Counted from the first letter of the stretch, positions 27,737 through 37,069 are shown. The stretch is 64,000 nucleotides of DNA from Ignavibacteria bacterium UBA2333 (GCA_002344895.1 DDUR01000024.1:134902-198901); one strand, 5' to 3'. Notes: generated by a model not told the origin, from the letters alone. Program-made: numbers and translations.

Positions 27737-29871
27737 CGACGACGCCCGCTACGTTCGATGCAGTCGAGGACTTCTGATGCAGCATCAAGAATGTTTGTAC
27801 CCGGACCAAAAATTGCGGCAACACCAGCACTCTTGAGTTCTTCGTAGTCTTTTGGAGGAATAATTCCTCCGGCTACAACAATGATGTCACTTGCACCGCG
27901 AGAACGCAGAGCAGCGATCAAGTCAGGTATCAGTGTCTTATGTCCTGCAGCCTGTGAACTCACACCAACGACATGGACATCGTTGTCAATCGCCTGGCGA
28001 GCACATTCATCAGGTGTTGAAAATAGCGGACCTATGTCAACATCGTAACCAACATCAGCAAAGGCCGTCGAGATAACCTTCGCACCACGATCATGTCCAT
28101 CTTGACCAAGTTTTGCAACGAGGATTCGTGGCCGCCGTCCATGACTCTGTGAGAACCGTTCCGTTCGTTCGCAGAGAGCTGCAAACGCAGGGTCGTCGCC
28201 ATAGGCTGCCCCATATACCCCTTCAATTGTCATTGTCCGTGCCTCATAGCGGGTAAAGACTTCGGCAAGTGTGTCGGAGATTTCTCCTACTGTACATCGT
28301 GCTCGAGCACAGTCGACGGCAAGGTCGAGAAGGTTACCACTGCCATCTTGTGCCGCTTGGCGAAGTGCAGAGAGTGTCCGTTGAACGTTCTCTGCATCAC
28401 GTGAAGCTCGAATCTGTGCCAGACGTTCAATCTGTGCTTCGCGAACGGCTGTATTATCAATGTCGAGGACGTCTATCTCATCTTCGTGCGCAACACGATA
28501 CTTGTTGACACCGACGATAACCTCTTCACCACGGTCAATTCGAGCTTGACGACGTGCCGCTGACTCTTCAATGCGGAGTTTGGGAATACCTGCTGAGATT
28601 GCCTTTGTCATTCCGCCAAACGTTTCCACTTCTGCGATCACGGCGGAAGCTTCACGAACTAATGCATCGGTGAGCGATTCAACGTAGTAGCTACCGCCGA
28701 GTGGGTCAACTACCTCCGTTACGTGTGACTCCTCTGCAATGATAAGCTGAGTGTTCCGAGCTATTCGAGCGGACATCTCTGTTGGTAGTCCGAGTGCCTC
28801 GTCGAATGAGTTTGTATGTAACGATTGTGTGCCTCCAAGAACGGCAGCCATTGCTTCAATCGTCGTTCGTACGACATTGTTCATTGGGTCTTGAGCGGCC
28901 AGGGACCAGCCCGACGTTTGACAATGTGTTCGTAACAGGAGTGATTCTTTCTTTTTTGGCGAGAATGTTTTCATGGCCGTAGACCACAGTATTCGTGCTG
29001 CACGAAGTTTGGCTACTTCCATAAAGAAGTTCATACCGATAGCAAAAAAGAATGAGAGTCGAGGTGCAAAGGCATCAACATCCATTCCGCGTGAAACAGC
29101 CGCGCGAACATATTCCAAACCGTCGGCAATGGTATAGGCGAGTTCCTGAACTGCAGTAGCGCCCGCCTCCTGCATATGATAGCCGGAGATGGAAATCGAA
29201 TTAAACTTCGGCATCGTGCGGCTCGTTGACTCAATGATATCGGCAACGATTCGCATGGATGGTTGTGGAGGATAGATGTACGTATTCCGTACCATGAACT
29301 CTTTGAGGATGTCGTTCTGAATCGTACCACTAAGATCTGCTCGTGATGAGCCTTGTTCTTCGCCGGCAACAATAAACATAGCTAGTATCGGAAGAACAGC
29401 ACCATTCATTGTCATGGAGACACTCATCGACGAAAGGGGAATTCCGTCGAAGAGGATCTTCATGTCCTCAACTGTGTCAATTGCTACACCGGCTTTCCCG
29501 ACGTCTCCTACGACTCGTGGATGATCACTATCATACCCTCGATGTGTTGCAAGGTCAAAAGCTACAGAAAGGCCTTTCTGTCCAGCAGCCAAAGCCTTTC
29601 GATAAAACGCATTCGATTCTTCTGCAGTACTGAATCCTGCATACTGTCGGATTGTCCATGGACGATTTGTATACATCGTTGCATACGGACCACGAACGAA
29701 CGGATCTTGACCTGGCAGGGAATCCAGGTGTGAAACATCGGCTACGTCGTTTGATGTGTACAACGGCTGCACGTCGATACCCTCTGCTGTGCGGCGTACG
29801 AGTGTAGAGGGATCCGTTCCGCGTAACTCTTTACGAGCTAGCTCCAACCAGGGAGTGATGTCGATGTTCAT
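27733..29871 (-). CDS. Methylmalonyl-CoA mutase, single-chain B12 enzyme
   Basis: A 712-residue adenosylcobalamin enzyme interconverting succinyl-CoA and methylmalonyl-CoA. The TIM-barrel catalytic part includes TNRPWTIRQYAGFSTAEESN, LATHRGYDSDHPRV and KPFF-equivalent segments. The C-terminal B12-binding domain begins ILVAKLGQDGHDRG, where the His of DGHDRG ligates cobalt, and has SSQAAGH and GGIIPP further on. Full length matches homodimeric mutases such as the human MUT type. I start at MNIDITPW (29871), since the 67 residues upstream run through the ompA terminator. Coupled to Ppx/GppA. Its chaperone gene meaB is near 7 kb. Confidence 0.97.
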   Translation of the reverse strand: MNIDITPWLELARKELRGTDPSTLVRRTAEGIDVQPLYTSNDVADVSHLDSLPGQDPFVRGPYATMYTNRPWTIRQYAGFSTAEESNAFYRKALAAGQKGLSVAFDLATHRGYDSDHPRVVGDVGKAGVAIDTVEDMKILFDGIPLSSMSVSMTMNGAVLPILAMFIVAGEEQGSSRADLSGTIQNDILKEFMVRNTYIYPPQPSMRIVADIIESTSRTMPKFNSISISGYHMQEAGATAVQELAYTIADGLEYVRAAVSRGMDVDAFAPRLSFFFAIGMNFFMEVAKLRAARILWSTAMKTFSPKKKESLLLRTHCQTSGWSLAAQDPMNNVVRTTIEAMAAVLGGTQSLHTNSFDEALGLPTEMSARIARNTQLIIAEESHVTEVVDPLGGSYYVESLTDALVREASAVIAEVETFGGMTKAISAGIPKLRIEESAARRQARIDRGEEVIVGVNKYRVAHEDEIDVLDIDNTAVREAQIERLAQIRASRDAENVQRTLSALRQAAQDGSGNLLDLAVDCARARCTVGEISDTLAEVFTRYEARTMTIEGVYGAAYGDDPAFAALCERTERFSQSHGRRPRILVAKLGQDGHDRGAKVISTAFADVGYDVDIGPLFSTPDECARQAIDNDVHVVGVSSQAAGHKTLIPDLIAALRSRGASDIIVVAGGIIPPKDYEELKSAGVAAIFGPGTNILDAASEVLDCIERSGRRR

Positions 29872-29884
29872 ACCACAAAAATAG

Positions 29885-29910
29885 GGAAGGGGCCCGTGGG
29901 GGCCCCTTCC
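29885..29910 (-). terminator. Strong intrinsic terminator after the OmpA-family gene
   Basis: A perfect 11-bp GC-rich stem (29885-29895 with 29900-29910) with GTGG loop, followed on the minus strand by TATTTTTG. It sits 29 bases after the OmpA stop and 14 bases before the mutase start, so the mutase must have another promoter inside or after it, or rely on read-through. The arm carries an AAGGGGC unit like those of the dispersed pair. Confidence 0.88.
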
Positions 29911-29938
29911 ATTTCGTGCAATCGTTGTGACTGACGGA

Positions 29939-32293
29939 TTACTTGCAGGTTTCGACGACGCGTACGGCAATTCGACGATTCTGCTTCCGTGCCGATTCAA
30001 TCTGATCCTTGGAGCCCTTCTTGGGCTCTGGAATTGTCGGACGTGATGATCCGTATCCAATCGTGCGGACAATACGCTCAGCCGGAATGCCCTGATTAAT
30101 GAGCCATGCTTTTACGGCATTGGCACGCATTTCTGAGAGTTCCTGGTTCCGTTTTGCCTGGCCTTCACTTGAAGCGTGTCCTTCGATTTCAACACGAATG
30201 TCCGGACATTGATCCACAAGGGCGCGGATCTTATTGAGGCTTTCCATCGTTCCCGGAACACTCATATCGAAGTTGTCCGTGTTTACGATAAAGAGCACAC
30301 CAGGGAAGTTTGTGACCGTATTCGGCTTTGGTTTCGGAGGACAGCCATCTGGCGGAACACCGGCAATGAGTGGACACTTGTCAACATTGTCGTTGATCGT
30401 ATCCTCATCAGTGTCCTTCTTCAATGGACTCGTCCTTGTCCGGTTCACTTCATCACCGTCCGTTAACGTATCACCGTCCGTATCGGCCTTTGTTGGATCC
30501 GTCTTGTGATCAGTGACCTCTGCACCATCTCGCAGTGTGTCTCCATCCGTGTCAACGTTCTTCGGATCGGTAGAGTACTTTAGGACTTCGTCACCGTCCG
30601 TAAGGCCATCACCATCGGAGTCCTTGTTTGAAGGATCTGTCTTGTGCGTGTTTACCTCGTCTCCATCCTTGAGGCCATCCGTGTCAGAGTCGTCAACAAT
30701 TGGATTTGTCTTCCACTTGTTCACTTCGTCACCATCGGACAAGCCATCGCTATCGGAGTCGGTTTTATTCGGATCTGACTTGTAGGTGCGAACTTCATCA
30801 CCATCGGACAGTGAGTCACCGTCAGAATCCGGATTAGATGGGTCGGTTTTTGTACGGTTTACTTCTTCACCGTCGTTGAGTCCGTCACCATCAGTGTCTT
30901 CCTTCGTTGGATTCGTGCGGTGGGTATTGACTTCAGCGCCGTCCTGCAAGCCATCACCATCCGTATCGGACTTTGTTGGATTCGAATTGTGCTGCTTGAC
31001 TTCATCACCGTCCGAGAGTCCATCCGAATCAGTGTCTGCTGTTAATGGATCTGTTTTGTGAGCATTCACTTCATCACCGTCAAGCAAGCCATCACCATCC
31101 GTATCAGCTACAAGCGCATTTGTTTTCCGTGCAATCTCTTCGTTATCACGAAGGCCATCGGCATCGGTGTCAGCACTCGTTGGATTTGTCTTGTGCACGA
31201 GAAACTCTTCGCGGTCGTTCAGCCCATCGTCATCCGTATCCTGCTTCTTTGGATCTGTGCGAATGGATGTTTCGGGAAGAGCATTGATCTGCTCGGACGT
31301 AAAGCCGTTTGGTACCTTTCGTGAACCGAGGTACTCGTATCCGTCTGGAAGTCCGTCACCATCCGTGTCAGGGTTGTTTTCGTCCGTACCAATCTGACGT
31401 TCTTGCGAGTTCGTGATGCCGTCACCGTCGTAGTCAGCATTTCCAAAGACGTAGTAGGTAAATCCGACACCAATCGTTAAAAAGGCGTCGTTTCCACCAG
31501 CATCCACACCATTTGGTAGGGGAGCCGTTGTCGATGTGTATCGTCCGGTCGCGTTGTCGAACGTCCGCATTGATCCCGGATTATAGTCATCGAGGTACGG
31601 AGTAGTCGTAAAGCGTAACGTTCCACGACCGTTAAAGACAAGATCATCCGTGAGGTATAACTCAAATCCTGCACCAACAGGAATCACAAGTCCACCATTG
31701 ATACCACTCGTCTCATACAATCCTGCTGCCTGTCCCGGCAGAATGCCGACACTGCGATTACCCGCAGCATCAACACCAAGACCAGCACCACCGGACAGGC
31801 CTGGACGTACCTGATACGACATCAGGCCGATACCCGCGAAGACGAAGGGATTAAACTTCTCACCGGGTAGCAGATTGATTGCAGCTAGGATCTCATATGA
31901 GAAGATCCGTGTGTTGTTTCGCCGTTCTTCGGAATCGTCACTGATAAGGGTTCCATTCGGAAACCGATCACCAACATTTTTTGGACTACCGTCGGGGTTA
32001 AGTCCAAAATAGTCCGTGTACTTGGCTACGGCGTTATCAACGTCAACCCTGTATCGAGGGTTGGCATAACTGAACTGCGCCTGAAGCGAGAGCCAATCGA
32101 GTACGTTGTAACGGAAGAAGATGTCTCCGCCTAACCACCATGAGTTGTCGGAGAACTCACCGAAATACTTCGCCCCTCCAGCGTTAAAGCCAAAACCCGC
32201 ACGGCCAGCCTGGCTTTGTGCCTGGGCTATCGGTGTAGAAAAAATGAGTACGAATCCTGCAAGCACAGCAGGTAAAAATCGTAGAGGTCGCAT
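29939..32293 (-). CDS. OmpA-family outer membrane protein with thrombospondin type 3-like repeats
   Basis: A 784-residue outer-membrane protein. After a signal peptide ending PIAQAQS, residues about 30-280 form a small beta-barrel of outer-membrane-protein style. Residues about 285-641 are repeats of the calcium-binding pattern DTDGDGLxDGDEV, most in units of 23 residues (69 bases). The C-terminal OmpA domain (about 665-784) contains EIEGHASSEGQAKRNQELSEMRANAV and RRIAVRVV, the peptidoglycan-binding part. It should link outer membrane and cell wall, with the repeats as a Ca-bound rod. The start has AGGGAG upstream. A strong terminator follows. Strand order on the complementary strand is also open over the repeats, an effect of composition. 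Confidence 0.92.
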   Translation of the reverse strand: MRPLRFLPAVLAGFVLIFSTPIAQAQSQAGRAGFGFNAGGAKYFGEFSDNSWWLGGDIFFRYNVLDWLSLQAQFSYANPRYRVDVDNAVAKYTDYFGLNPDGSPKNVGDRFPNGTLISDDSEERRNNTRIFSYEILAAINLLPGEKFNPFVFAGIGLMSYQVRPGLSGGAGLGVDAAGNRSVGILPGQAAGLYETSGINGGLVIPVGAGFELYLTDDLVFNGRGTLRFTTTPYLDDYNPGSMRTFDNATGRYTSTTAPLPNGVDAGGNDAFLTIGVGFTYYVFGNADYDGDGITNSQERQIGTDENNPDTDGDGLPDGYEYLGSRKVPNGFTSEQINALPETSIRTDPKKQDTDDDGLNDREEFLVHKTNPTSADTDADGLRDNEEIARKTNALVADTDGDGLLDGDEVNAHKTDPLTADTDSDGLSDGDEVKQHNSNPTKSDTDGDGLQDGAEVNTHRTNPTKEDTDGDGLNDGEEVNRTKTDPSNPDSDGDSLSDGDEVRTYKSDPNKTDSDSDGLSDGDEVNKWKTNPIVDDSDTDGLKDGDEVNTHKTDPSNKDSDGDGLTDGDEVLKYSTDPKNVDTDGDTLRDGAEVTDHKTDPTKADTDGDTLTDGDEVNRTRTSPLKKDTDEDTINDNVDKCPLIAGVPPDGCPPKPKPNTVTNFPGVLFIVNTDNFDMSVPGTMESLNKIRALVDQCPDIRVEIEGHASSEGQAKRNQELSEMRANAVKAWLINQGIPAERIVRTIGYGSSRPTIPEPKKGSKDQIESARKQNRRIAVRVVETCK
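30371..31440 (-). repeat. Calcium-binding repeat array inside the OmpA gene
   Basis: About a dozen tandem units of 69 bases code for 23-residue TSP3-like motifs (DxDxDGLxDGDEV...T/NP). Units are similar but not identical at DNA level; for example, the strand-complement words TCACCGTCCG, TCACCATCCG and TCTCCATCCG recur every 69 bases. The array ends with a shorter divergent unit that leads into the linker to the OmpA domain. Confidence 0.88.
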
Positions 32294-32402
32294 GTCTCCC
32301 TGCCCTCTTCAAAATGTGAAACTTCCGTCAAGCTATCGGCGCAACCGACTGCGAAGCTAGCCGAATTGTTCCACGCAACAGGCTTATGAATTCATGATTT
32401 CG

Positions 32403-33557
32403 CTATTTGTACGGCGATCTCTTGTATTGTTCAGCTTGTGCATGAGAACCACCATAGTCAGTCCATGACAGGACCTTGTTGTATTGTTTGATGGCAAGAT
32501 CTCGTTTGCCCTGAAGATCGTAGATCTGTCCGATCTGAAGATTGGTTCGAACCATAAATCCTGATGGATCTTCGTCAAGAACTCTACTACCCTCATCACA
32601 TTTATAAAAATATGTCAGTGCCATGTCAAGACTGCGTTTGCGCATGAGTGCTACACCAATATAGTAGAGTGCCTCACGTGCAGTTTTACGTTCATATCCG
32701 AAGTGTTTGTCCAGGCATCGTGTGAGAATCACTCGCCACTCTGCTTCCATTGAGTCGATAGATGACTGTGTCACCAATCCTTTCGCATAGTATCGATGAA
32801 ACACAGGATTATCCGGATACCGAGCATGTAGTTGACGAGCCCACTCCATGGCCTCAGCGGGATTCTTTTCGAACTGATCATACACTTGATACAACACGTC
32901 CATGGCCTCGATACTTGCATATCTGGCACTTTTAGCTGCTGCTCGTAGTTGTAAGAGGCCAAGTTCTTTGTCACCAGATGGCAAGAAGACAAGTAGGGGG
33001 CGAAGAAGGGGCATCTTTTCTGGGATAGCCTCGGCGAAATAGTTATAGATACCAGTTCCTAACATGATATCCTTATTTCCAGGGGCAATCTTCTGACACG
33101 CAATAAGAATGTCGAGTGCATCTTTACCATCTGTTGCTGCAGAGATATAGTTCTCACGAATCACGTTGTATCGTCCGCGAAAACCGAGGGCACCGCCTTT
33201 AAAAAAGAGTGCCGTCACATCACGTTCATCCTTGGCGAGGGCGCGATCACAAACCGCAAGTACACGATCGATACGACGTAAAAAATCGGCGTCGTAGGCA
33301 CGGCTCATTCGGTCCATGTTGATTCGCCACCATTCCACCATTGCATCAAGAAAGTATCCTGCAGGATGATCAGGATACTTCTGAATCACCGAGTCAAACT
33401 GCGTTCTAGCACTATCAAAGCGGACGTTATAGATGTAACCAACGCCCTTTTGCAGCAGCACTTCTCCATCGGTGTGAATGAAGAAAAATTGAGCCAGTCC
33501 TGGTGTAGATACGACGCAGAACAGACCGACACAAAGCAAGGAACTAATGAGGTTCAT
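32403..33557 (-). CDS. Exported TPR-type protein
   Basis: A 384-residue protein with a signal peptide (MNLISSLLCVGLFCVVSTPGLAQ) and helical repeats spanning the rest, for example VGYIYNVRFDSARTQFDSVIQKYP and IGQIYDLQGKRDLAIKQYNKVL, typical tetratricopeptide units. No enzymatic motif. The ATG at 33557 overlaps the CPBP-protease stop by ATGA. A GGGGC pair sits at 32996-33012, coding again for PLLRPL. Probably a periplasmic scaffold. Confidence 0.87.
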   Translation of the reverse strand: MNLISSLLCVGLFCVVSTPGLAQFFFIHTDGEVLLQKGVGYIYNVRFDSARTQFDSVIQKYPDHPAGYFLDAMVEWWRINMDRMSRAYDADFLRRIDRVLAVCDRALAKDERDVTALFFKGGALGFRGRYNVIRENYISAATDGKDALDILIACQKIAPGNKDIMLGTGIYNYFAEAIPEKMPLLRPLLVFLPSGDKELGLLQLRAAAKSARYASIEAMDVLYQVYDQFEKNPAEAMEWARQLHARYPDNPVFHRYYAKGLVTQSSIDSMEAEWRVILTRCLDKHFGYERKTAREALYYIGVALMRKRSLDMALTYFYKCDEGSRVLDEDPSGFMVRTNLQIGQIYDLQGKRDLAIKQYNKVLSWTDYGGSHAQAEQYKRSPYK

Positions 33558-34390
33558 GGTTGCAAAAATCGGCCCTGGAGTCGATATCGCGATGCAGCCA
33601 CGGTGGCATCGTACTGTCGACGTCGCAGGAGGTAGATGGTAGACAGGATGAGTACGATGATACAACCCACTCCTGATTCTACACCATAATCAGTACCGAA
33701 CCACACTGTGGCCGATGGGTCAACAATGACTCGTGTTCTCCAACCAGCAAACTGGTGTCCACTTACTGGTCCAACAAACATGCCAACAATCAGATTCCAG
33801 CCGATGTGAAGACCAATAACAAGCCATAGACTTCGGTTCCCTATAACAGCCGTACCAAACCATATCCCTGCGAGAATTGTCGTTACGACAGTAACTATGC
33901 TTGCTGACGGATTAAACCCATGGAGCAGTCCAAACGGAATTGCCGTTACAAGTACGGCTGTGATACCACCCCAACGCTCTCGAACAGCGTCAAAGATGAT
34001 CCCGCGAAACACAACTTCCTCCCACACAGCAGCTGCAATGATGCCGATAATCGTCAGAACTGTTGCCGAAAGGGTACTTCGTCCAACATCAATGACAGAC
34101 CACGGCAATATTGGTAGAACGATCAATGCAACCATGCTGAATGCAATGAACAGGCCCAGCGCAAGATGTCGGACACCGAGACTTGACATCGGTAATCCCA
34201 ATGTAATCTCATTGCCCCCTGTGCCCCTTTCCAGAACGACTGACCAGAACACGACAACCGAAGCTAACACAGTGGACGTCATGGGCGCAGGTAACGATGT
34301 GCTCATGATCTGAGCCATCGCACCAGAGACGGTGATACCGATCACCATCCCCAAAATTCGTATCCACCATGTTCGTGGGAGCTGTTTCAT
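33554..34390 (-). CDS. CPBP family intramembrane metalloprotease
   Basis: A 278-residue polytopic protein with about seven membrane helices. The CPBP (Abi) motifs are present: EEVVFRG with the two Glu, then FGLLHGF with a His and the later LHIGWN with His and Asn. These bind zinc inside the membrane in the Rce1-like group. Bacterial members process peptides or prenylated proteins, or give immunity to bacteriocins; no target can be inferred here. Start and stop overlap neighbours by ATGA. A GGGGC pair lies at 34214-34230. Confidence 0.92.
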   Translation of the reverse strand: MKQLPRTWWIRILGMVIGITVSGAMAQIMSTSLPAPMTSTVLASVVVFWSVVLERGTGGNEITLGLPMSSLGVRHLALGLFIAFSMVALIVLPILPWSVIDVGRSTLSATVLTIIGIIAAAVWEEVVFRGIIFDAVRERWGGITAVLVTAIPFGLLHGFNPSASIVTVVTTILAGIWFGTAVIGNRSLWLVIGLHIGWNLIVGMFVGPVSGHQFAGWRTRVIVDPSATVWFGTDYGVESGVGCIIVLILSTIYLLRRRQYDATVAASRYRLQGRFLQP

Positions 34391-35016
34391 GAAGGCAAGG
34401 GGGTACGATGACGACGAAGGTTACGTATCGACCGAATATCGATCATCGTCATGAGTCCAAGAAACAGAAGTGTATAACTCGGTACGATGAGCGTCGTAAC
34501 AAGTGGAAGTGTTGACACAGCTCCTGCTGCAAGTACGGTTGTTACAGCAATACGCATTGACGGTCCAAATCCAACTCGAGCCATCCAGTGACGGATATAG
34601 AGCCCCAAAACAAAAATTCCAACGTATCCGGCCAATGTCAGTGCAAGGACAATCGTTGGATCGAAGTCATCAAGAAATGCAACCACGATTGCATATATCA
34701 GCGCTGACTCGACGAGGAACGTCAACAACTTCATCAGACGTGGAGGCACGTCACCATAGATGATAACCGTCGTTGCTGTGACGTCGTGAATAATCGCTCC
34801 CGAGATCATTGCCAGCACGACAACGAGCACTGCAGGGAAGTACGTTGATCCAAGGTCTGGAACGACAAGTGAGCCGACAATCACACCAAAAAGGAGTACA
34901 ATGACGGTGATGGCCAGAGGATTCTCACGTCGAAGGAAACGGAGGTACCGTTCCTCCCTTGGTCCTACGTCAGTGAGCTTCGGTTGTAACGGAGCCACTC
35001 GATTTGAGCGAATCAA
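34387..35016 (-). CDS. Polytopic membrane protein of unknown function
   Basis: A protein of up to 209 residues with about six membrane helices and a basic N-terminus; not recognised. The start is uncertain: TTG at 35016 overlaps the small upstream gene by 47 bases, and GTG at 34998 is an alternative that removes six residues. No Shine-Dalgarno distinguishes them. The gene is coupled by ATGA to the CPBP protease, suggesting they work on the same membrane process. Confidence 0.78.
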   Translation of the reverse strand: MIRSNRVAPLQPKLTDVGPREERYLRFLRRENPLAITVIVLLFGVIVGSLVVPDLGSTYFPAVLVVVLAMISGAIIHDVTATTVIIYGDVPPRLMKLLTFLVESALIYAIVVAFLDDFDPTIVLALTLAGYVGIFVLGLYIRHWMARVGFGPSMRIAVTTVLAAGAVSTLPLVTTLIVPSYTLLFLGLMTMIDIRSIRNLRRHRTPLPS

Positions 35017-35179
35017 TATGATCGAGAACGACCTTCTTCATTGCCTCTTCAACCTCTTCATGAGCACTACCTTTAATCATGATAGCCAATTGTGGGCAGT
35101 ATGAAGCATAGTCAGTTTCACCGCGGCGGCGGATAAGAACTTCATAGTCGTTCGGGTCAAGGCTTGTCGGCGTATTCAT
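34970..35179 (-). CDS. Small HicB-like fold protein
   Basis: A 69-residue protein. The pattern NDYEVLIRRRGETDYASYCPQLAIMIKGSAHEEVEEAMKKVVLDHI matches the beta-beta-beta-alpha fold of HicB or UPF0150-type antitoxins, but no DNA-binding helix follows and no HicA toxin gene is next to it. It overlaps the membrane protein gene. Either an orphan of the family or a different small-protein regulator. Confidence 0.72.
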   Translation of the reverse strand: MNTPTSLDPNDYEVLIRRRGETDYASYCPQLAIMIKGSAHEEVEEAMKKVVLDHIDSLKSSGSVTTEAH

Positions 35180-35182
35180 GGT

Positions 35183-36751
35183 TTACCTGTTTTTCTGAAT
35201 CTTTTCTTCTAGGTACGTTCTCTCTGGATCCTTGCGAAGTGCCTCTTCCCATGCGCGAATAGCACGATCACGTTCACCGAGAGATTCGAGGATGTCGCCA
35301 TAATGCTCAAAATGCGTAGCATTACCACCAACACTAATTGCGCGTTCAATGTAGGTACGTGCGCGATCCGCATCACCTGCACGGAAGAGAACCCACGCAT
35401 AGGTATCCAAATAGGCTGGATTGGTGGGGTACTGTTGAACAGCTTTCCAGGCCAGCTCACGAGCACGAGGAATATCCGTACCACGAACTGTCAGGGCATA
35501 GGCAAGATTGTTGTTCGCAAGATGATTCTGAGGGTCGATCTTCAGAACTCGTTCGTAGGCTGCTTCACTCGAGTCGGGCTCACCCTCATGATCATATTGG
35601 AGTCCTAACTGCAACCATGCTTCAATCATTTCAGGATCAATGATCGTTGCAGCTTGAAAAAATCCGATGGATTCTCGGATACGCCCTTGCTCCTGTGCAA
35701 TTGCACCTAGCATAAACGGAAAGCGGCTATCGTTCGGAAACAATGTTCTTCCACGCTGGGCCACGATTCGAGCAGATGTAAAGCGTCGGACGGATATTTG
35801 TGTGGATGCGATTTGCATGAGTGGTTCTGCTGAGCCACGAGAAACATGCATAGCGCGCACAAACATTGAGTCGGAAAGCACGGAATCTTGAATGGCCTGG
35901 GCAAGAATACCACCCATCGAGAGGAGTTGCCAGGAATCCGAGAAACGGTTCCTGATCGTAACAGCCACAGCTCGAATCGTATCAGGATACAGTTGCAAGA
36001 GTAGACTATCACCCAGGAAACCTGACACGGCAGCAGCCCAAACACGCTGTGTACCATCATCCACACCATTCCATGTGTGTAGGAGGTTCATCACATTGTC
36101 AAGTTTGCCTGCCTCTGCATAGGCAACTACAAGATCCTGAGCTATGTCTGCATCGCGTCGATCTAATACGGCAGCACGTTCGAGAGATCGTAACCTGCCT
36201 TCCATATCGCGAAGCCGTCGATAGAGATCAGCTAAACGAAGTAGTACACCCTCATCTGCCTCAATAGCCATCAATTCTTCGAACACATCGATTGCCTTGC
36301 GAGCATCGCGTGGTTCATAGAGTCTGCCGAGTGTGTAGAGTTGACGTTTGGAAGGATTCAGACCACGAATACGCTCGTAGGCCGCAAGACCATCATCATA
36401 CCGTCCCATATCTACAAGCATATCGGCCTTGAGCTCCCATGCATCGGCGAGTCGTGCATCCCTTCGGAGTGCTTCATCAACAGCATCCATGGCTGCTTCT
36501 GTACGACGTAATGCGTAGTACGACCGAGCCATCGCTGTGAGGATCGTTGCCGACGAATCGTATCGAAGTGCCTCTTGGAACTCGAGCACGGCCTCAGCGT
36601 GACGTTCACCTTGTAACTGTAACGATGTACCGTTAATGAAGGCCTCGCGTGCTTTTTTCTTGCGAAGCACGGAATCTTCCTGGGCACAAACCACAATGGG
36701 GAGTGCCGTGAGGACAAGGGTGAGGGTTACGAGCGAACGAATGACGTGCAT
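35183..36751 (-). CDS. Exported TPR-repeat protein (long)
   Basis: A 522-residue exported protein with a signal peptide (MHVIRSLVTLTLVLTALPIVVCAQ) and a long array of tetratricopeptide repeats, for instance AVLEFQEALRYDSSATILTAMARSYYALRRTEAAMDAVDEAL and the last unit EHYGDILESLGERDRAIRAWEEALRKDP. The VVCAQ end could be a lipobox with C22 as a lipid anchor. I start at 36751 to keep the signal; an upstream ATG at 36814 would extend through the rpmB terminator. Likely a protein-interaction scaffold in the envelope. Confidence 0.88.
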   Translation of the reverse strand: MHVIRSLVTLTLVLTALPIVVCAQEDSVLRKKKAREAFINGTSLQLQGERHAEAVLEFQEALRYDSSATILTAMARSYYALRRTEAAMDAVDEALRRDARLADAWELKADMLVDMGRYDDGLAAYERIRGLNPSKRQLYTLGRLYEPRDARKAIDVFEELMAIEADEGVLLRLADLYRRLRDMEGRLRSLERAAVLDRRDADIAQDLVVAYAEAGKLDNVMNLLHTWNGVDDGTQRVWAAAVSGFLGDSLLLQLYPDTIRAVAVTIRNRFSDSWQLLSMGGILAQAIQDSVLSDSMFVRAMHVSRGSAEPLMQIASTQISVRRFTSARIVAQRGRTLFPNDSRFPFMLGAIAQEQGRIRESIGFFQAATIIDPEMIEAWLQLGLQYDHEGEPDSSEAAYERVLKIDPQNHLANNNLAYALTVRGTDIPRARELAWKAVQQYPTNPAYLDTYAWVLFRAGDADRARTYIERAISVGGNATHFEHYGDILESLGERDRAIRAWEEALRKDPERTYLEEKIQKNR

Positions 36752-36801
36752 CAGGGGCTGACGACGAACGAGACGCAATCTTCGTGGTGAAATGGAAACG
36801 A

Positions 36802-36828
36802 AAAAAGGTCGCACACGGCGACCTTTTT
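36802..36828 (-). terminator. Terminator after rpmB
   Basis: An 11-bp stem (36802-36812 with 36818-36828), loop ACACG, with a run of T on the minus strand after the hairpin. It ends rpmB transcription 20 bases after its stop, just before the TPR gene. Confidence 0.82.
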
Positions 36829-36847
36829 CGAAATGTCTAACGACTCC

Positions 36848-37069
36848 TTACTTCTGCAAACGCTTTTTCATAGCCGTGTAGCCAATCTTGTCAAGCGTCT
36901 TGAGGGCGCTTGCAGTTGCTTTCACGGTTACCCAGCGGCCTTCTTCAGGCACCCAGATACGTTTCTTTTGCAGATTGGGGAGGAACCGGCGACGCGTGCG
37001 GTTATTCGCATGCGATACATTGTTGCCGTACATAACGCCAACACCGGTCAGTTCACATCGACGAGCCAT
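36848..37069 (-). CDS. rpmB: 50S ribosomal protein L28
   Basis: A 73-residue ribosomal protein. MARRCELTGVGVMYGNNVSHANNRTRRRFLPNLQ and WVTVKATASALKTLDKIG are the L28 signatures. I start at ATG 37069, since upstream in-frame residues are not L28-like. Two cysteines of zinc-type L28 are reduced to one. It is monocistronic, with a terminator after it, and divergent from uvrA; a TTG plus 20-base spacing to TAATTTG upstream on the minus strand may be its promoter (weak). Confidence 0.97.
   Translation of the reverse strand: MARRCELTGVGVMYGNNVSHANNRTRRRFLPNLQKKRIWVPEEGRWVTVKATASALKTLDKIGYTAMKKRLQK

Noticed and set aside
30420..31260. Regular direct repeats that could suggest CRISPR
   Set aside because: The period is 69 bases with no unique spacers, and the repeats encode DxDGDG calcium motifs in frame.
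30513..31324. Several serine/proline-rich open frames on the plus strand opposite the OmpA repeats
   Set aside because: They are the antisense reading of the 69-base repeats and have no start signals or known domains.
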